From Gordonia namibiensis NBRC 108229 (lineage in GTDB: Bacteria > Actinomycetota > Actinomycetes > Mycobacteriales > Mycobacteriaceae), in the NCBI RefSeq assembly GCF_000298235.1, contig NZ_BAHE01000006.1, positions 62,001 through 126,000 on the forward strand: DNA of 64,000 nt. Direction: 5' to 3'. The notes beneath the pieces are model-generated. The model saw only the letters and a program-made list of their open reading frames with translations. It was not told the origin of the DNA and did not search any database. The stretch's first letter is position 1; the number at the start of each line of letters is the position of its first letter. Below are positions 8,267-18,632 of this stretch, one piece after another. The translations under genes and the position numbers were made by a program.

Positions 8267-9124
8267 ATGCATCTCAACGGATTGAAGACCGCAGCCCTGC
8301 TGGGTGTGATGTCGGCGATCATCGTCGGAATCGGTGCGCTGTTCCAGAGCCCCCTGATCCTCTGGGGGTCGGTGATCGTCGCCGTGGGTATGAACGCCTA
8401 CGTGTACTTCAACAGCGCCAAGATGTCGCTGAAGGCGATGCACGCCCAGCCCGTCACCGAGCTGCAGGCACCCGTCATCTACCGGATCGTGCGCGAACTC
8501 GCCACGGCCGCCCACCAGCCGATGCCGGCGCTCTACATCTCCCCCACCGAGTCCCCCAATGCCTTCGCGACGGGCCGCAACCCGAAGAACGCCGCCGTGT
8601 GCTGCACGACCGGCATCCTGCAGCTGCTCGACGAGCGGGAGTTGCGCGCGGTCCTCGGCCACGAGCTGTCCCACGTCTACAACCGCGACATCCTGATCAG
8701 CTCTATCGCCGGCGCGATGGCCGCGGTCATCAGCGGCCTGGCCAACTTCGCGATGTTCATGGGCGCCTTCGGTGGCCGCGGGAACGGACCCAATCCGCTC
8801 GCGATGATCCTCGTCGCGTTCCTCGGACCCATCTCGGCAACGCTGGTGAAGATGGCGGTGTCGAGGTCACGCGAATTCCAGGCCGACGAGTCGGGCGCCG
8901 AGCTGACCGGTGATCCCCTGGCCCTCGCCTCCGCCCTGGCGAAGATCTCCGGCGGCGTCCAGGCCGCACCGCTGCCGCCGCAGCCCGACATCGCCGCGCA
9001 GTCGCACATGATGATCGAGAGCCCGTTCCGCGCCGGCGATCGCATGGCGAAGATGTTCTCCACCCACCCGCCGACCGCCGAACGCATCCGGCGGCTTCAG
9101 GAGATGGCCCGCAACGGGCGCTGA
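8267..9124 (+). CDS. htpX: Membrane zinc metalloprotease HtpX
   Basis: M48-family membrane protease of 285 residues, involved in quality control of membrane proteins. Two N-terminal membrane segments (about 8-26 and 30-49) precede the zinc site HELSH at 132-136. Further hydrophobic segments lie near 145-165 and 175-195, and the third-ligand region is [12 protein letters not shown]. The length matches actinobacterial HtpX. In M. tuberculosis htpX (Rv0563) is the neighbour of grcC1 (Rv0562), as here. A repeat cluster fills the space between the two convergent genes. Confidence 0.93.
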   Translation: MHLNGLKTAALLGVMSAIIVGIGALFQSPLILWGSVIVAVGMNAYVYFNSAKMSLKAMHAQPVTELQAPVIYRIVRELATAAHQPMPALYISPTESPNAFATGRNPKNAAVCCTTGILQLLDERELRAVLGHELSHVYNRDILISSIAGAMAAVISGLANFAMFMGAFGGRGNGPNPLAMILVAFLGPISATLVKMAVSRSREFQADESGAELTGDPLALASALAKISGGVQAAPLPPQPDIAAQSHMMIESPFRAGDRMAKMFSTHPPTAERIRRLQEMARNGR

Positions 9125-9125
9125 C

Positions 9126-9326
9126 CTCGATACGCGGCGTCCTCGCTTCGCTCGGTCGGCGCTACTCGGCCGACAGAACGGCCCTCCGCTGGTTGAGCAG
9201 GCAACGAGCGCAGCGAGGTGCCGTGTCGACCTCCGCTGGTTGAGCAGGCGACGAGCGCAGCGAGGAGCCGCGTCGCCCTCCGCTGGTTGAGCAGGCGACG
9301 AGCGCAGCGAAGAGCCGTGTCGAAAC
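9126..9326. repeat. Dispersed repeat cluster, three 47-bp tandem copies
   Basis: Between htpX and the convergent polyprenyl synthase gene lie three tandem 47-bp units, starting at 9184, 9231 and 9278. Each begins CTCCGCTGGTTGAGCAGG and contains ACGAGCGCAGCGA; the last ends GTCGAAACC. The units differ by a few bases. A related inverted segment (CTCGCTTCGCTCGG) lies just upstream at about 9140-9160. Similar sequence appears inside the permease gene at 58631-58782. Confidence 0.9.
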
Positions 9327-10343
9327 CTATCCGACGCGGTCGATGGTGTAGTCCACCAGCGACGAGAGCGCCTTGTGCGCCGGGGTCTCCGGCAACTCGG
9401 CGAGCATCGCATGGGCCTCGTCGGCGAAGCTCTGCAGCTTCGCACGTGCCGCGGCCATGCCGGCCGACGATTCGAGTAGCTCGAGGGCCTCGGCGACCTC
9501 GGCGTCGTCGGTGAGCGGCCGTGAACCGCCGTCCGGAGCGACGAGGAGTTCCCGCAGCCGCGCCGACGTGGCGTCGTCTCCGGTGAGTGCGTACAGCACC
9601 GGCAGGGTGTGGACGCCCTCGCGGAGGTCGGTCCCCGGGGTCTTGCCCGAGTCGACCGACACCGAGCTGATGTCGATGATGTCGTCGGACACCTGGAAGG
9701 CGACGCCCACGATGTCGCCGATCTTGGAGAGTCGTTCGATGTCGTCGGTGGTCGCGCCGGAGGCCATCGCTCCGAAGCGTGCGGCGGCCGCGATCAGCGA
9801 ACCGGTCTTCTCCCACACCACCTGCAGGTAGTGGTCGATGGGGTCCGCGCCGGGCTTCACGCCGACGGTCTCCCGCATCTGGCCGGTGACGAGTTCGGCG
9901 AAGGTCTCGGCGATGATGCGCACCGCCTCCGGACCCAGCGTCGACACCAGCCGCGAGGCGCGGGCGAACAGGAAGTCACCGGAGAGGATCGCGATGGAGT
10001 TCGTCCAGCGGGCGTTGGCGCTCGGGGCGCCGCGCCGCATGGAGGCCTCGTCCATGACGTCGTCGTGGTAGAGCGTCGCGAGGTGGATCATCTCGACGAC
10101 GGTAGCCGAGGTGATCACGTCCTCCGAGTCGGGACGCGGCCCGAACTGCGAGGCGAGGATCGCGAACATCGGCCGGAACCGCTTGCCGCCGGCCTTGGCC
10201 AGGTGGGTCGCGGCCTCGGTCATGACCTCGTCCCCGGACGAGAGCTCACCCAGCAGCAGGTCCTCGACCTTCTGCAAGGAGGAGCGCACCGTTTCGGCGA
10301 ACTCATCCGATACCAGGTCCAACCCGGCGAATGTGGACTTCAC
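9327..10343 (-). CDS. grcC: Polyprenyl diphosphate synthase (menaquinone side chain)
   Basis: Trans-isoprenyl diphosphate synthase of 338 residues. It carries both aspartate-rich motifs, DDVMD at 94-98 and DDIID at 220-224, the substrate-binding GGKRFRP at 52-58 and the MRRG following the first motif. It would build the long prenyl tail of menaquinone, and the neighbours menJ and menG support this role. M. tuberculosis GrcC1 (Rv0562) is the positional counterpart. Chain length cannot be read reliably from the sequence. The protein is cytoplasmic and divergent from menJ with about 120 bases between start codons. Confidence 0.92.
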   Translation of the reverse strand: MKSTFAGLDLVSDEFAETVRSSLQKVEDLLLGELSSGDEVMTEAATHLAKAGGKRFRPMFAILASQFGPRPDSEDVITSATVVEMIHLATLYHDDVMDEASMRRGAPSANARWTNSIAILSGDFLFARASRLVSTLGPEAVRIIAETFAELVTGQMRETVGVKPGADPIDHYLQVVWEKTGSLIAAAARFGAMASGATTDDIERLSKIGDIVGVAFQVSDDIIDISSVSVDSGKTPGTDLREGVHTLPVLYALTGDDATSARLRELLVAPDGGSRPLTDDAEVAEALELLESSAGMAAARAKLQSFADEAHAMLAELPETPAHKALSSLVDYTIDRVG

Positions 10344-10462
10344 AGCTACGCCGCCCCATCTCGTCTGATCCGGCTAATGTGTGTCGGCGGAGGCCCGAGT
10401 GTCCTCGTGACCCCACCTGCCTGCCGAGCCTATCCGGTCCGGGGTACGGACATACTGTTCGG

Positions 10463-11743
10463 GTGAGCCCTGAGAATTCGACGCCCCGGGATGCCTTCCC
10501 CGATCACGCCGACGTCTTGGTGGTCGGCGCGGGACCGGGCGGGTCGGCGGCCGCAGCACATGCCGCGACGGCCGGTCGAGACGTCGTCCTGGTCGACGCC
10601 GCGGTGTTCCCGCGCGACAAGACGTGCGGCGACGGCCTCACCCCGCGCGCCATCGCCGAACTCGACGCGCTCGGCCTCGGTTCGCTGGTGGCCGACCGGC
10701 CCCGCATCGACGGCCTGCTCCTCAACGGGTGGGGCGCGCGGCAGCAGGTCCGGTGGCCGTCGGGCCGCTTCCCCGCCTACGGCAGCGCGGTTGCACGGAC
10801 CGAGTTCGACGACGCGATCCGGGCGCACGCGGTGAGCAAGGGCGTCCGAATGGTGCAGGGCGCCAAGGCTATCGACGTGGCGATGGATGGCGACCGGGTC
10901 GGCGCGGTGACGTTCGCTGCCGGCGGCACCACCCACACCGTGCGCGTCGGCGACCTGATCGTCGCCGACGGGGTTCGCTCGGGACTCGGCAAAGCCCTTG
11001 GGCGCGAGTGGCATCGGGACACCGCCTACGGCGTCGCGGCGCGCGCCTATGCGCCCTCGGCCCGCGCCGACTCTCATTGGATGGGTTCACATCTGGAGTT
11101 GCGTGGCCCCGACGGCGAACTCCTACCCGGTTACGGCTGGGTGTTCCCGCTCGGCGGCGCCGACGGCGGGGCAGGTGGCGGACTCGTGAACGTCGGCGTG
11201 GGCGCGCTCGCGACCGCGAAACGACCGGCACACATGGCACTTCGCCCGATCCTCGAGCACTACGCCGCAATGGTTCACGACGAATGGGCACTCGGCGGAC
11301 CGCCGGTCCGCATTGCGTCGGCGCTGCTGCCGATGGGCGGTGCGGTGACCGGGGTCGCCGGCCGTAACTGGGTACTCATCGGCGACGCCGCCGCCTGTGT
11401 CAACCCGCTCAACGGCGAGGGCATCGACTACGCGATGGAGACCGCCCGGCTCGCCGTCGAACTCCTCGGCGCCGACGACTACACCGACCGCTGGCGCGAC
11501 ATCCTCGTCGGCCACTACGGGCTCGCGTTCTCCGCCGCCCGACGCCTCGCCGGACTCCTGACGATGCCGCAGACCGTGCCGACGCTCGGCCGCCCCGGCA
11601 TCCGGTCCCCGCAGCTGATGTCGATGGTCGTCCGGGTCATGGGCAACCTGATCACCGACGAGGACGCCGACCTCGTGGCGCGCGCCTGGCGGACCGTCGG
11701 CCGCATCTCCAGCCGTGTCGATCCGCGGCCGCCGTTCGCCTGA
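10463..11743 (+). CDS. menJ: Menaquinone reductase MenJ (geranylgeranyl reductase family)
   Basis: FAD-dependent reductase of 426 residues in the geranylgeranyl-reductase family. The FAD-binding GxGxxG appears as VVGAGPGGSAAA near residue 20, followed by the family motif FPRDKTCGDGLTPRA near 50. The second FAD motif is in LIGDAAACVNPLNGEGIDYAMET. In M. tuberculosis the positional counterpart Rv0561c (MenJ) saturates one isoprene unit of menaquinone. The GTG at 10463 is preferred over the start at 10331, which would overlap the divergent synthase gene and add a non-conserved leader. Confidence 0.88.
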   Translation: MSPENSTPRDAFPDHADVLVVGAGPGGSAAAAHAATAGRDVVLVDAAVFPRDKTCGDGLTPRAIAELDALGLGSLVADRPRIDGLLLNGWGARQQVRWPSGRFPAYGSAVARTEFDDAIRAHAVSKGVRMVQGAKAIDVAMDGDRVGAVTFAAGGTTHTVRVGDLIVADGVRSGLGKALGREWHRDTAYGVAARAYAPSARADSHWMGSHLELRGPDGELLPGYGWVFPLGGADGGAGGGLVNVGVGALATAKRPAHMALRPILEHYAAMVHDEWALGGPPVRIASALLPMGGAVTGVAGRNWVLIGDAAACVNPLNGEGIDYAMETARLAVELLGADDYTDRWRDILVGHYGLAFSAARRLAGLLTMPQTVPTLGRPGIRSPQLMSMVVRVMGNLITDEDADLVARAWRTVGRISSRVDPRPPFA

Positions 11744-11939
11744 CGCAGTGCTCCCGCGTATCCGATTCCTTCCCGCTGGCCCTACCTGACGAGCGCGAGG
11801 GAAACACGCACGCGGCAAATCTGCGACGTGTCCCAACCCTGGGTGCCCGATGAGACATCGGGGCGGTACTGTTCCAACAGTGTGGCGCCCACCACACCCG
11901 TGCAACAATCGAGACCACCGCCGACCCTGGAGATGGAAC

Positions 11940-12947
11940 ATGTCCACTGCATCCACTCTCGCCACCCGAGCCAAGCACGCCGTCCAGAATCGGGTGGCGC
12001 AGCGCTATCACCTGCGGGGCGACATCGATCGCGTGGACGCCGACAACGACCCCACCGCCATCTCCCGGGCGCTCGCCACCCAGGAGTTCCCCTGGGGCAT
12101 CACCCAGGCCCTGAGTTTCGCACTGTTCCGTACATACGCGGTGCCGTCGATCGGCGATCTGCTGTACAAGACGAGCCAGTTCACCGAGTCGACGCAGAAG
12201 CGCTACGACGACACGGTCCTCCTGCTCGACGCCCCGATCGAGCACGGCGTCGACAGCCCCCTGGGCCGCGCCGGCATCCGCCGCATCAACCAGATGCACG
12301 GTATGTACGACATCCCCAACAGTGACTTCCTCTACGTGCTCTCGACCTTCGTGGTGTGCCCGGTCGAGTGGGTCAACGCCTACGAGTGGCGCAAGCTCAC
12401 CAACCACGAGATCCGCGGCCTCACCAACTACTACCGCCGCGTCGGGCAGCTCATGGGAATCAAGGACATCCCGGAGACCTACGAGGGGTTCAAGCAGTTC
12501 TACGAGGATTACGAGACGGCCAACTTCGCCTTCAGCCCCGACGCCCTGGCCGTCGCGGACTCGACGCTCGACCTGCTGGGCACCTTCATGCCCTACAAGC
12601 TGCTCCCCCGCGCAGTGGTGCGCCGGATGTCGTTCGCGCTCATGGACGATCGCCTCCTCACCGCGTTCAGGTACCCGAAGCCGACCCTCGTCGAGCGCAT
12701 CCTGGTGCGCGGCGGTCTGAAGGCCCGTGGCCTCGCGATCCGGTTGTTCTTCCCACCGCGGACCGAGCCCCTGTTCGGCCGCCAGACCAAGCAGGTCCGC
12801 AGTTACCCCAACGGTTACCGCCTCGAGGAGCTCGGCACCTTCGGCCCGGGCTGCCCGGCACCCAAGGTCGAGAAGGCAAGCGCCGCCGGTTGTCCGGTGC
12901 CGCACGAGCTCCTCACCGAGGATGCCCAGCAGGTCACCGGTTCCTGA
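11940..12947 (+). CDS. MpaB/DUF2236-family oxygenase-like protein
   Basis: Protein of 335 residues resembling the DUF2236/MpaB (latex-clearing-protein-like) family of haem oxygenases. Family features seen are the early STQKRYDDTVLLL segment, the core INQMHGMYDIPNSDFLYVL with its conserved His, and STFVVCPVEWVNAYEWRKLT. Several helices follow and the tail holds two CP motifs. The start at 11940 has a GGAG 10 bases upstream. The substrate is unknown. It lies between menJ and menG, so a role in quinone or lipid oxidation is conceivable but not shown. Confidence 0.78.
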   Translation: MSTASTLATRAKHAVQNRVAQRYHLRGDIDRVDADNDPTAISRALATQEFPWGITQALSFALFRTYAVPSIGDLLYKTSQFTESTQKRYDDTVLLLDAPIEHGVDSPLGRAGIRRINQMHGMYDIPNSDFLYVLSTFVVCPVEWVNAYEWRKLTNHEIRGLTNYYRRVGQLMGIKDIPETYEGFKQFYEDYETANFAFSPDALAVADSTLDLLGTFMPYKLLPRAVVRRMSFALMDDRLLTAFRYPKPTLVERILVRGGLKARGLAIRLFFPPRTEPLFGRQTKQVRSYPNGYRLEELGTFGPGCPAPKVEKASAAGCPVPHELLTEDAQQVTGS

Positions 12948-12994
12948 CTCCGAAGTTGCGCGCGAGTTCATTCCGCCGCTGCGACGTCGGCCGG

Positions 12995-13702
12995 TCAGGC
13001 GCGGGCGGAGTGGATCGCGGCGATCCCTCCGGTCATGTTCTGCCAGCGCACGTGGTCGAAGCCGGCGTCGCGGATGAGGTCACCGAGGGCGAACTGGTCG
13101 GGCCAGGCCCGGATCGATTCCGCGAGATAGACATACGCGGCCGGGCTGCTGGAGACCTTGGTCGCGACCGCGGGCAGCGCCTTCATCAGGTACTCCATGT
13201 ACACGGTGCGGAACGGCTTGAGGGTCGGCGTGGAGAATTCGCAGATCACCAGGCGCCCACCGGGTTTCAGGACCCGACGCAGTTCGGCAAGGGCCTTGGG
13301 GACGTCGTTGACGTTGCGCAACCCGAAGGAGATGGTGGCCGCGTCGAAGGAGTTGTCGGCGAACGGGAGCGACAGCGCGTCGGCCGCGACCTTGGGTACG
13401 TGGCGGTGTGCGCCGGCCTTCAGCATGCCGAGTGAGAAGTCGGCGGCGACACAGTGCGCGCCCGACGAGGCGAGCTCGACGGTCGACACCGCGGTTCCCG
13501 CGGCGAGGTCGAGGACGATGTCACCGGGTCGCAGATCGAGCGCCTTGCGGGTCTTCTTGCGCCACCCACGATCCTGCCCGAAGGACAGCACGGTGTTGGT
13601 GATGTCGTAGCGGCGGGCGACGCCGTCGAACATGGCCGCGACCTCGGCCGGATCCTTCTCCAGACTTGCTCGCTGAGGTGGGTTCGCGCCCGTCGATGCC
13701 AT
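12995..13702 (-). CDS. menG: Demethylmenaquinone methyltransferase
   Basis: UbiE/MenG-type SAM-dependent C-methyltransferase of 235 residues, catalysing the last step of menaquinone synthesis. It has the SAM motif [15 protein letters not shown], motif II near [25 protein letters not shown] (a UbiE signature) and motif [18 protein letters not shown]. The ATG at 13702 gives the usual N-terminus with the family motif [18 protein letters not shown]; the longer open frame upstream overlaps the neighbouring glycosyltransferase in another frame. It is transcribed in the same direction as mgtA, whose stop is 44 bases upstream. Confidence 0.93.
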   Translation of the reverse strand: MASTGANPPQRASLEKDPAEVAAMFDGVARRYDITNTVLSFGQDRGWRKKTRKALDLRPGDIVLDLAAGTAVSTVELASSGAHCVAADFSLGMLKAGAHRHVPKVAADALSLPFADNSFDAATISFGLRNVNDVPKALAELRRVLKPGGRLVICEFSTPTLKPFRTVYMEYLMKALPAVATKVSSSPAAYVYLAESIRAWPDQFALGDLIRDAGFDHVRWQNMTGGIAAIHSARA

Positions 13703-13746
13703 GGGAGTCAACCTACCGCCTGGTGCGCAACCAGCGATTCTCGGGC

Positions 13747-14901
13747 TCAGGCCGGCCGGTCGAACGCGGCCGCGACACCGGAGCCCGTCACCGACCGGTA
13801 GTGCCCGACGAGTTCGGCACACACCGCAGGCCACGTCCGTGTTCGCACCGCCTGGACGGCCGCCCGGGCGAAGGCGGCCCGCACCGCGTCGTCGTGCAGC
13901 GAGTCGACGATCGCGGGCAGGGTCTTGTCGAAGCGCGCGACCTCGAGCAGGTAGCCGGTGCGGAACGGTGTCACCAGGTCGCGTGGCCCACCGGAGTCGG
14001 GCGCGATGACCGGCAGGCCGCTGGACATCGCCTCCTGGATCGTCTGACAGAACGTCTCGTGTTCGCCGGGATGCGCAAAGACGTCGAAGGAGGCGTACGC
14101 ACGCGCCAGCGCCGCTCCCCGGAGTTCGCCGGTGAACACCGCGTCCGGCAGCGCCCGTTCGAGTCGGGCACGTTCGGGACCGTCGCCGACGACCACCAGC
14201 CGCACCCGCGGATTCCCCGACAGTCCCGCCAGCCGCTCGACATGTTTCTCCGGCGCCAGCCGACCTACGAACCCGCACACCAGCGCATCCTCGCGCCCGC
14301 GCAACCACTCGGCGCGCAGCGCACCGCTACGCCGATCGGGTGAAAACAGGTCGAGGTCGACGCCCCGGCCCCATCGCCGCAACCGCGGCACCCCGCGCGC
14401 GGTGAGAGCGTTCATCGTCTCGGTCGACGGGACCAGGGTCAGATCGCATATCTCGTGCAGCTTCCGGGTGTAGCGCCAGGCCGCCTTCTCGACCGCGCCC
14501 AGCCGGTAGGCGGAGGCGAACCCGGCGACGTCGGTCTGGAACACCGCGACCGTCGGCACACCCAGCGCCCGCGCCGCCGCGGCACCCGCAGCCCCCACCA
14601 CGAAGGGTGAGGCCAGGTGCACCACGTCGGGCGCGAAGTCGCGCAGCACCCGGTACAGCAGCGGCATCGGCACCCCGACCGGTAGGGACGTCACCCGCGG
14701 AACCCGTACGGCCGGCACCAGATGCACCGGGGTACGCCGACCGACAGTCCGTGGCGCCGAAGCACATCCCCGCGGAGTGTCCGGGGCGACGACGACCACC
14801 TCGTGGCCGGTGGACTCCAGATGGTCGACGACCCGCAGGACGGAGTTGACGACCCCGTTCATCTGCGGGAGGAAGCTCTCGGTGACGATCGCAACGCGCA
14901 T
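13747..14901 (-). CDS. mgtA: GT4-family mannosyltransferase MgtA-like
   Basis: Family 4 glycosyltransferase of 384 residues with the GT-B fold. The N-terminal domain starts [20 protein letters not shown]; the C-terminal nucleotide-sugar domain has [12 protein letters not shown] and the EX7E-type segment in [12 protein letters not shown]. The position between menG and an Rv0556-like gene equals M. tuberculosis mgtA (Rv0557), a GDP-mannose-dependent enzyme acting on glycolipid precursors of the lipomannan pathway. Substrate identity is inferred from position and similarity. The ATG at 14901 was chosen because it opens directly on the first beta strand. Confidence 0.88.
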   Translation of the reverse strand: MRVAIVTESFLPQMNGVVNSVLRVVDHLESTGHEVVVVAPDTPRGCASAPRTVGRRTPVHLVPAVRVPRVTSLPVGVPMPLLYRVLRDFAPDVVHLASPFVVGAAGAAAARALGVPTVAVFQTDVAGFASAYRLGAVEKAAWRYTRKLHEICDLTLVPSTETMNALTARGVPRLRRWGRGVDLDLFSPDRRSGALRAEWLRGREDALVCGFVGRLAPEKHVERLAGLSGNPRVRLVVVGDGPERARLERALPDAVFTGELRGAALARAYASFDVFAHPGEHETFCQTIQEAMSSGLPVIAPDSGGPRDLVTPFRTGYLLEVARFDKTLPAIVDSLHDDAVRAAFARAAVQAVRTRTWPAVCAELVGHYRSVTGSGVAAAFDRPA

Positions 14902-15009
14902 ACCCCGACCCTGGGCGTCGGATCTGACCGGCAGCGGCGCAGCGCGTGACACGACGCGCAACGCCTGATGAATTCCCGGGGATCCGTGCCGCCGGTGCAC
15001 AGTGGACGT

Positions 15010-15627
15010 GTGCTCGACATCGACCTACTGCTGCTGAGCCGCTGGCTCACGCCGGTACACGACTTCCTCGTCCCCCGGGTCGGCGCCGGTGCCCGCATCG
15101 GCTTCATACCGACGGCGTCGTCGATCTACCCCGACCAGACCTGGCTCGACCTCGACCGCAGCAGCCTGCGCGATCAGGGATTCGAGGTCGTCGACGTCGA
15201 TCCGGAACTCGTCTCGGCGGCCACCTTCACCCGCGCGCTGAGCGAGATCGACGCGGTGTTCGTATCCGGCGGCAACGTCTTCCACCTGCTCGGCGCGCTC
15301 CGCCACGCGGGCGCCGACCGTCCTCTCGTCGACGCGGTCCGGCGCGGATTGCCCTACATCGGGGTCAGTGCCGGGGCGTGCGTCACCGGTCCCGACATCG
15401 CGCCGCTCGCGCTACTCGACGACCCGAGCGAGGCGGCACCCCTGACCTCGACCGTCGGCCTCGAACTCATCGACGTCACGGTCGTCCCGCATGCCGAGGG
15501 AACCGTCGGCGGACGCGGCCGGATCGATCGGACGCGGCAGGAGTTCGCCGACCGTCCGCTGCATTTCCTGCGCGACGACGAGGCACTCGTGATCTCCGGT
15601 GGGACCACGACGGTCATCGCGGGCTGA
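15010..15627 (+). CDS. Peptidase S51 (dipeptidase E-like) family protein
   Basis: Type 1 glutamine-amidotransferase-like protein of about 205 residues in the S51 peptidase group. FIPTAS near the start, VSGGNVFHLL and the nucleophile elbow GVSAGACVTGPD (catalytic Ser) are the family hallmarks; a His lies in VVPHAEG. Natural substrates of this branch are unknown. The GTG at 15010 opens directly on LDIDLLLLSRW, like other members. An ATG at 14968 and a GTG at 14995 in the same frame are alternatives. Its stop overlaps by 14 bases the end of the convergent membrane-protein gene. Confidence 0.82.
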   Translation: MLDIDLLLLSRWLTPVHDFLVPRVGAGARIGFIPTASSIYPDQTWLDLDRSSLRDQGFEVVDVDPELVSAATFTRALSEIDAVFVSGGNVFHLLGALRHAGADRPLVDAVRRGLPYIGVSAGACVTGPDIAPLALLDDPSEAAPLTSTVGLELIDVTVVPHAEGTVGGRGRIDRTRQEFADRPLHFLRDDEALVISGGTTTVIAG

Positions 15628-16156
15628 CGGATTCCTCGTCGGTAGCCTCGCCCGGGTGATCGGCGGTCGCCGGAGTGTCGGGCGCGTCTGCGTCGGAAGA
15701 GCCCGGTTCGGAGGAATCGGCGGTCTCCGCGGTCCGACGGTTACGGCGTCGGCTGAACTCCGCGACACCGACCATCAGCAGGCCGACGACCACCCAGCCG
15801 ACGACGGCGACGGACAGGCCCGGGATGATCGAGAGCATCGCGGTGCGCCCGGTCGGGCGCGCGAGATCCGGGTTGTAGGCGGCATATTCGACGCTGATCC
15901 GCTGTCCCTCGCTGAGCTCGGTGGGATAGAGCAGACCGAAGCGCGGACTGTGGAACGAGCCGTCGGGCGTCTGGAAGTCGACCGCGGCGTGCAGCGCATC
16001 CACCGAGACCACCTCGGCCATCACGGTGGCCTTGCTCGCCTCGATCGCGGAGTCGTTCTTGAAGCAACCGGCGACGAGCGAGAACGCCATCGCGGTGATG
16101 GTGATCCCGACGACGAGCAGCCCGAGCTGAACGCGTCGCTGGATCACCGGATTCAT
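15614..16156 (-). CDS. DUF3592-like membrane protein (Rv0556 counterpart)
   Basis: Membrane protein of 180 residues. It has a hydrophobic segment at about 10-30, an extracytoplasmic stretch of about 90 residues with the DUF3592-like pattern VEYAAYNPDLARPTGR, a second membrane segment at about 112-133 and an acidic, Ala/Asp/Pro-rich C-terminal tail. Its function is unknown. Its place between mgtA and menD equals M. tuberculosis Rv0556. It is 45 bases downstream of menD on the same strand, so co-transcription is likely. Confidence 0.8.
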   Translation of the reverse strand: MNPVIQRRVQLGLLVVGITITAMAFSLVAGCFKNDSAIEASKATVMAEVVSVDALHAAVDFQTPDGSFHSPRFGLLYPTELSEGQRISVEYAAYNPDLARPTGRTAMLSIIPGLSVAVVGWVVVGLLMVGVAEFSRRRNRRTAETADSSEPGSSDADAPDTPATADHPGEATDEESVSPR

Positions 16157-16201
16157 GGCGTTCAGGGTAACCGGCCGGGTACGGGACCGCCGTCGCGCGG
16201 T

Positions 16202-17890
16202 CTAGTCCGCCGACGCTTTCAGGCGCGCCGCGATCGCCGCGTGCACCGATCGCAACCGATCCCGATCGGTGGCGACCTCGATCACCTCGATGCCGCCGGC
16301 CGCCGGTTCCTCGGCGAGGACGGTGCGCAGTTCGTCGACGCCGACGCGCCGGTGCGGGATGTGGAAGCCCGCGCACATCGACGCGATGTCGGTGCGGTGC
16401 GGGGTTCCGAAGACGCGCTCGTAGGCGCCGGCGTACTGCCCGGCGTTGTAGCGCGGGTCGCCCTGTTCGAGCAGTCCGAAGATCCCGCCGCCGTCGTCGT
16501 TGGCCACGACGATCCGCAGCGAATCGGGCCTCGGCTCCCCGGGCCCGATGACCAGGCCGGTGGCGTCGTGGATGAAGGTCAGGTCACCCATCAGCGCGAT
16601 CGTGCGGGCGCCGGGACGTTCGTGGTCGAGGGCCAGCGCGGCACCGATGGCCGTCGAGTTGGTCCCGTCGATGCCGGCGACGCCACGGTTGGACAGGACG
16701 CGCACGCCTTCGGCGACCCGTCCGGCGAGTGCGATGTCGCGGATCGGGTTCGACGCCCCGACGACGAGCTGGTCGCCCGGCGCCATCGCAGCGCTGACAG
16801 CTCGCGCGACGTGCAGTCCGGTGGTCGGACCGGGTTCGTCGAGCTCGGCCTCGACTGCCCCGGCCACCCGCTCCTGGACGGCGGCGCACTCCTTGATCCA
16901 GTCCTCGCGCGGTTCGCCGACGACCTCGATGCGCGTACCGGTCGCGAAGACGTTGCCCGAGACGTCGGGCCAGCGCGGACCGGTGGTCAGCGCGTAGACC
17001 CGCACCTCGGGGTCGGCGAGCAGCCGCGAGACCCCGCGATGCAGCGTCGGACGGCCGCAGATGATCGCCTGCTTGGGACGTACCGAGTCGAGTGCGAGCG
17101 GGTGCAGCGGGGTCGCCGGATGGGGCGCGGTCGGTTCGGCGACCGTCGGCACGTCGGCGAGGGCGGGATGCTCACCCGAGCCGTGTCCGGACACCACGAC
17201 AGTGTCCAGCGACAGGTCGATGGGCAGCGGGACGTCGAGTTTGCCGACCGGTGCCTGCGTCCACGGCAGTCCGCCGGGACGTCCGGAGAACGACCCCAGG
17301 TCGTCGTCCCCGACCTCGTCCGGGTCGGGCACGAGCGGTTCCCGCAGCGGGATGTCGAACTGGACCGGGCCGGCGTTGCCGGTGCGGGCACCGCGCGCGG
17401 CGGCGAGCACACGACCGACGGCCGACCGCCACTGGCTGTTGGTGTCGAGGTCGCGCTCGGCGAGGCCGAGGCTGATCGCGGCGCGCACCTGGGTGCCGAA
17501 GAGACCGAACTGTTCGACGGTCTGGTTGGCGCCCGAACCGAGCAGCTCATACGGCCGGTTGGCGCTGATCACCACCAGCGGGACGCGGGCGTAGTTGGCC
17601 TCGAAGACAGCCGGACCCATGTTGGCCACGGCCGTGCCGCTGGTCATGACGATCGGCACCGGTTCCTTCGACGACACCGCGAGACCCAGCGCCAGGTAAC
17701 CCGCGGACCGCTCGTCGATGCGGACGTGCAGCCGCAGCCGGCCCGCCGCGTCGGCGGCGTGCAGGGCGAAGGCCAGCGGCGCGTTCCGGGACCCCGGGCA
17801 CAGTACGGCTTCCCGCACGCCGCCCCGGATCATCTCGTCGACGATGACCCGCGCCTGCAGCGTCGAGGGATTCGGAACCGGTCGATTCAT
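16202..17890 (-). CDS. menD: SEPHCHC synthase MenD
   Basis: Thiamine-diphosphate enzyme of 562 residues, condensing isochorismate with 2-oxoglutarate in menaquinone synthesis. The N-terminus has the family signature [16 protein letters not shown] and [15 protein letters not shown] with the catalytic Glu of the ThDP site. The C-terminal ThDP/Mg motif is seen as [14 protein letters not shown] followed by [16 protein letters not shown]. The length is typical. Cytoplasmic. It is divergent from the methyltransferase gene at 17952, with 61 bases between start codons. Confidence 0.95.
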   Translation of the reverse strand: MNRPVPNPSTLQARVIVDEMIRGGVREAVLCPGSRNAPLAFALHAADAAGRLRLHVRIDERSAGYLALGLAVSSKEPVPIVMTSGTAVANMGPAVFEANYARVPLVVISANRPYELLGSGANQTVEQFGLFGTQVRAAISLGLAERDLDTNSQWRSAVGRVLAAARGARTGNAGPVQFDIPLREPLVPDPDEVGDDDLGSFSGRPGGLPWTQAPVGKLDVPLPIDLSLDTVVVSGHGSGEHPALADVPTVAEPTAPHPATPLHPLALDSVRPKQAIICGRPTLHRGVSRLLADPEVRVYALTTGPRWPDVSGNVFATGTRIEVVGEPREDWIKECAAVQERVAGAVEAELDEPGPTTGLHVARAVSAAMAPGDQLVVGASNPIRDIALAGRVAEGVRVLSNRGVAGIDGTNSTAIGAALALDHERPGARTIALMGDLTFIHDATGLVIGPGEPRPDSLRIVVANDDGGGIFGLLEQGDPRYNAGQYAGAYERVFGTPHRTDIASMCAGFHIPHRRVGVDELRTVLAEEPAAGGIEVIEVATDRDRLRSVHAAIAARLKASAD

Positions 17891-17951
17891 TCCTCAAGCG
17901 TAGGGACTCGAACTCTCGCGGTGCGCCGGGGAGCGGCGTTACGCTGGTCAC

Positions 17952-18569
17952 GTGGGATTTTATGACGACCGCGTCGTCCCGCACCTGGTCCACGTCGCGT
18001 GCGGGATGTCGGCCCTGACACCACTGCGAGAGCGCACCTGCGCCCCGCTGAGCGGGCGGATGCTCGAGGTCGGTTTCGGCTCGGGCCTCAACGTCGGGCT
18101 GTATCCCGACACGGTCACCGAGGTCGCCGCGGTCGAACCCTCCGATGTTGGCTGGCGGATGGCCGCCGACCGGGTCGCGGGGTCCGCGGTACCGATCGAA
18201 CGCTCCGGACTCGACGGCCAGGAACTGCCGTTCGACGACGATTCCTTCGACGCCGCACTGTCGACGTTCACCCTGTGCACCATCCCCGACCTGGGCGCGG
18301 CCCTCGCCGAGATCCGCCGCGTGCTCCGGCCGGGCGGCACCCTGGCCTTCCTCGAACACGGACTCGCCCCCGACGAGAAGGTGCGCACGTGGCAGCGTCG
18401 GCTCGAGCCGATCCAGAAACGCATCGCCGGCGGGTGCCACCTCACCCGGGACGTCCGTGCCGAACTGACCACGGCCGGGTTCGCCCTCGGCACCGTCGAC
18501 TCGTTCTATCAACCGGGCGTCCCGAAACCCCATGGGGCACTGAGCCTGGGCACGGCGCAGCCCGCCTGA
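17952..18569 (+). CDS. Class I SAM-dependent methyltransferase
   Basis: Small methyltransferase of 205 residues with a Rossmann-type SAM domain. Motif I is LEVGFGSGLNVGLYP, the acidic end of strand 2 is AAVEPSD, motif II LPFDDDSFDAALSTFTLC and motif III RVLRPGGTLAFLEHG. The C-terminal GGCHLTRDVRAELTTAGF resembles UbiE-like and phospholipid N-methyltransferase-like proteins. The substrate cannot be named. GTG start at 17952; the start codons of this gene and menD lie 61 bases apart, so the promoters overlap. Confidence 0.85.
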   Translation: MGFYDDRVVPHLVHVACGMSALTPLRERTCAPLSGRMLEVGFGSGLNVGLYPDTVTEVAAVEPSDVGWRMAADRVAGSAVPIERSGLDGQELPFDDDSFDAALSTFTLCTIPDLGAALAEIRRVLRPGGTLAFLEHGLAPDEKVRTWQRRLEPIQKRIAGGCHLTRDVRAELTTAGFALGTVDSFYQPGVPKPHGALSLGTAQPA

Positions 18570-18632
18570 TCCCCGGCCGTCGGCCTCGCCCGCCCTCGGC
18601 ACCCGGCGAGGTGCTGCCCTACTGTGGGCACA

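Noticed and set aside
15599-17965. 788-residue frame antisense to menD and the Rv0556-like gene
   Set aside because: No recognisable motif; the opposite strand encodes complete, conserved proteins across the same interval.
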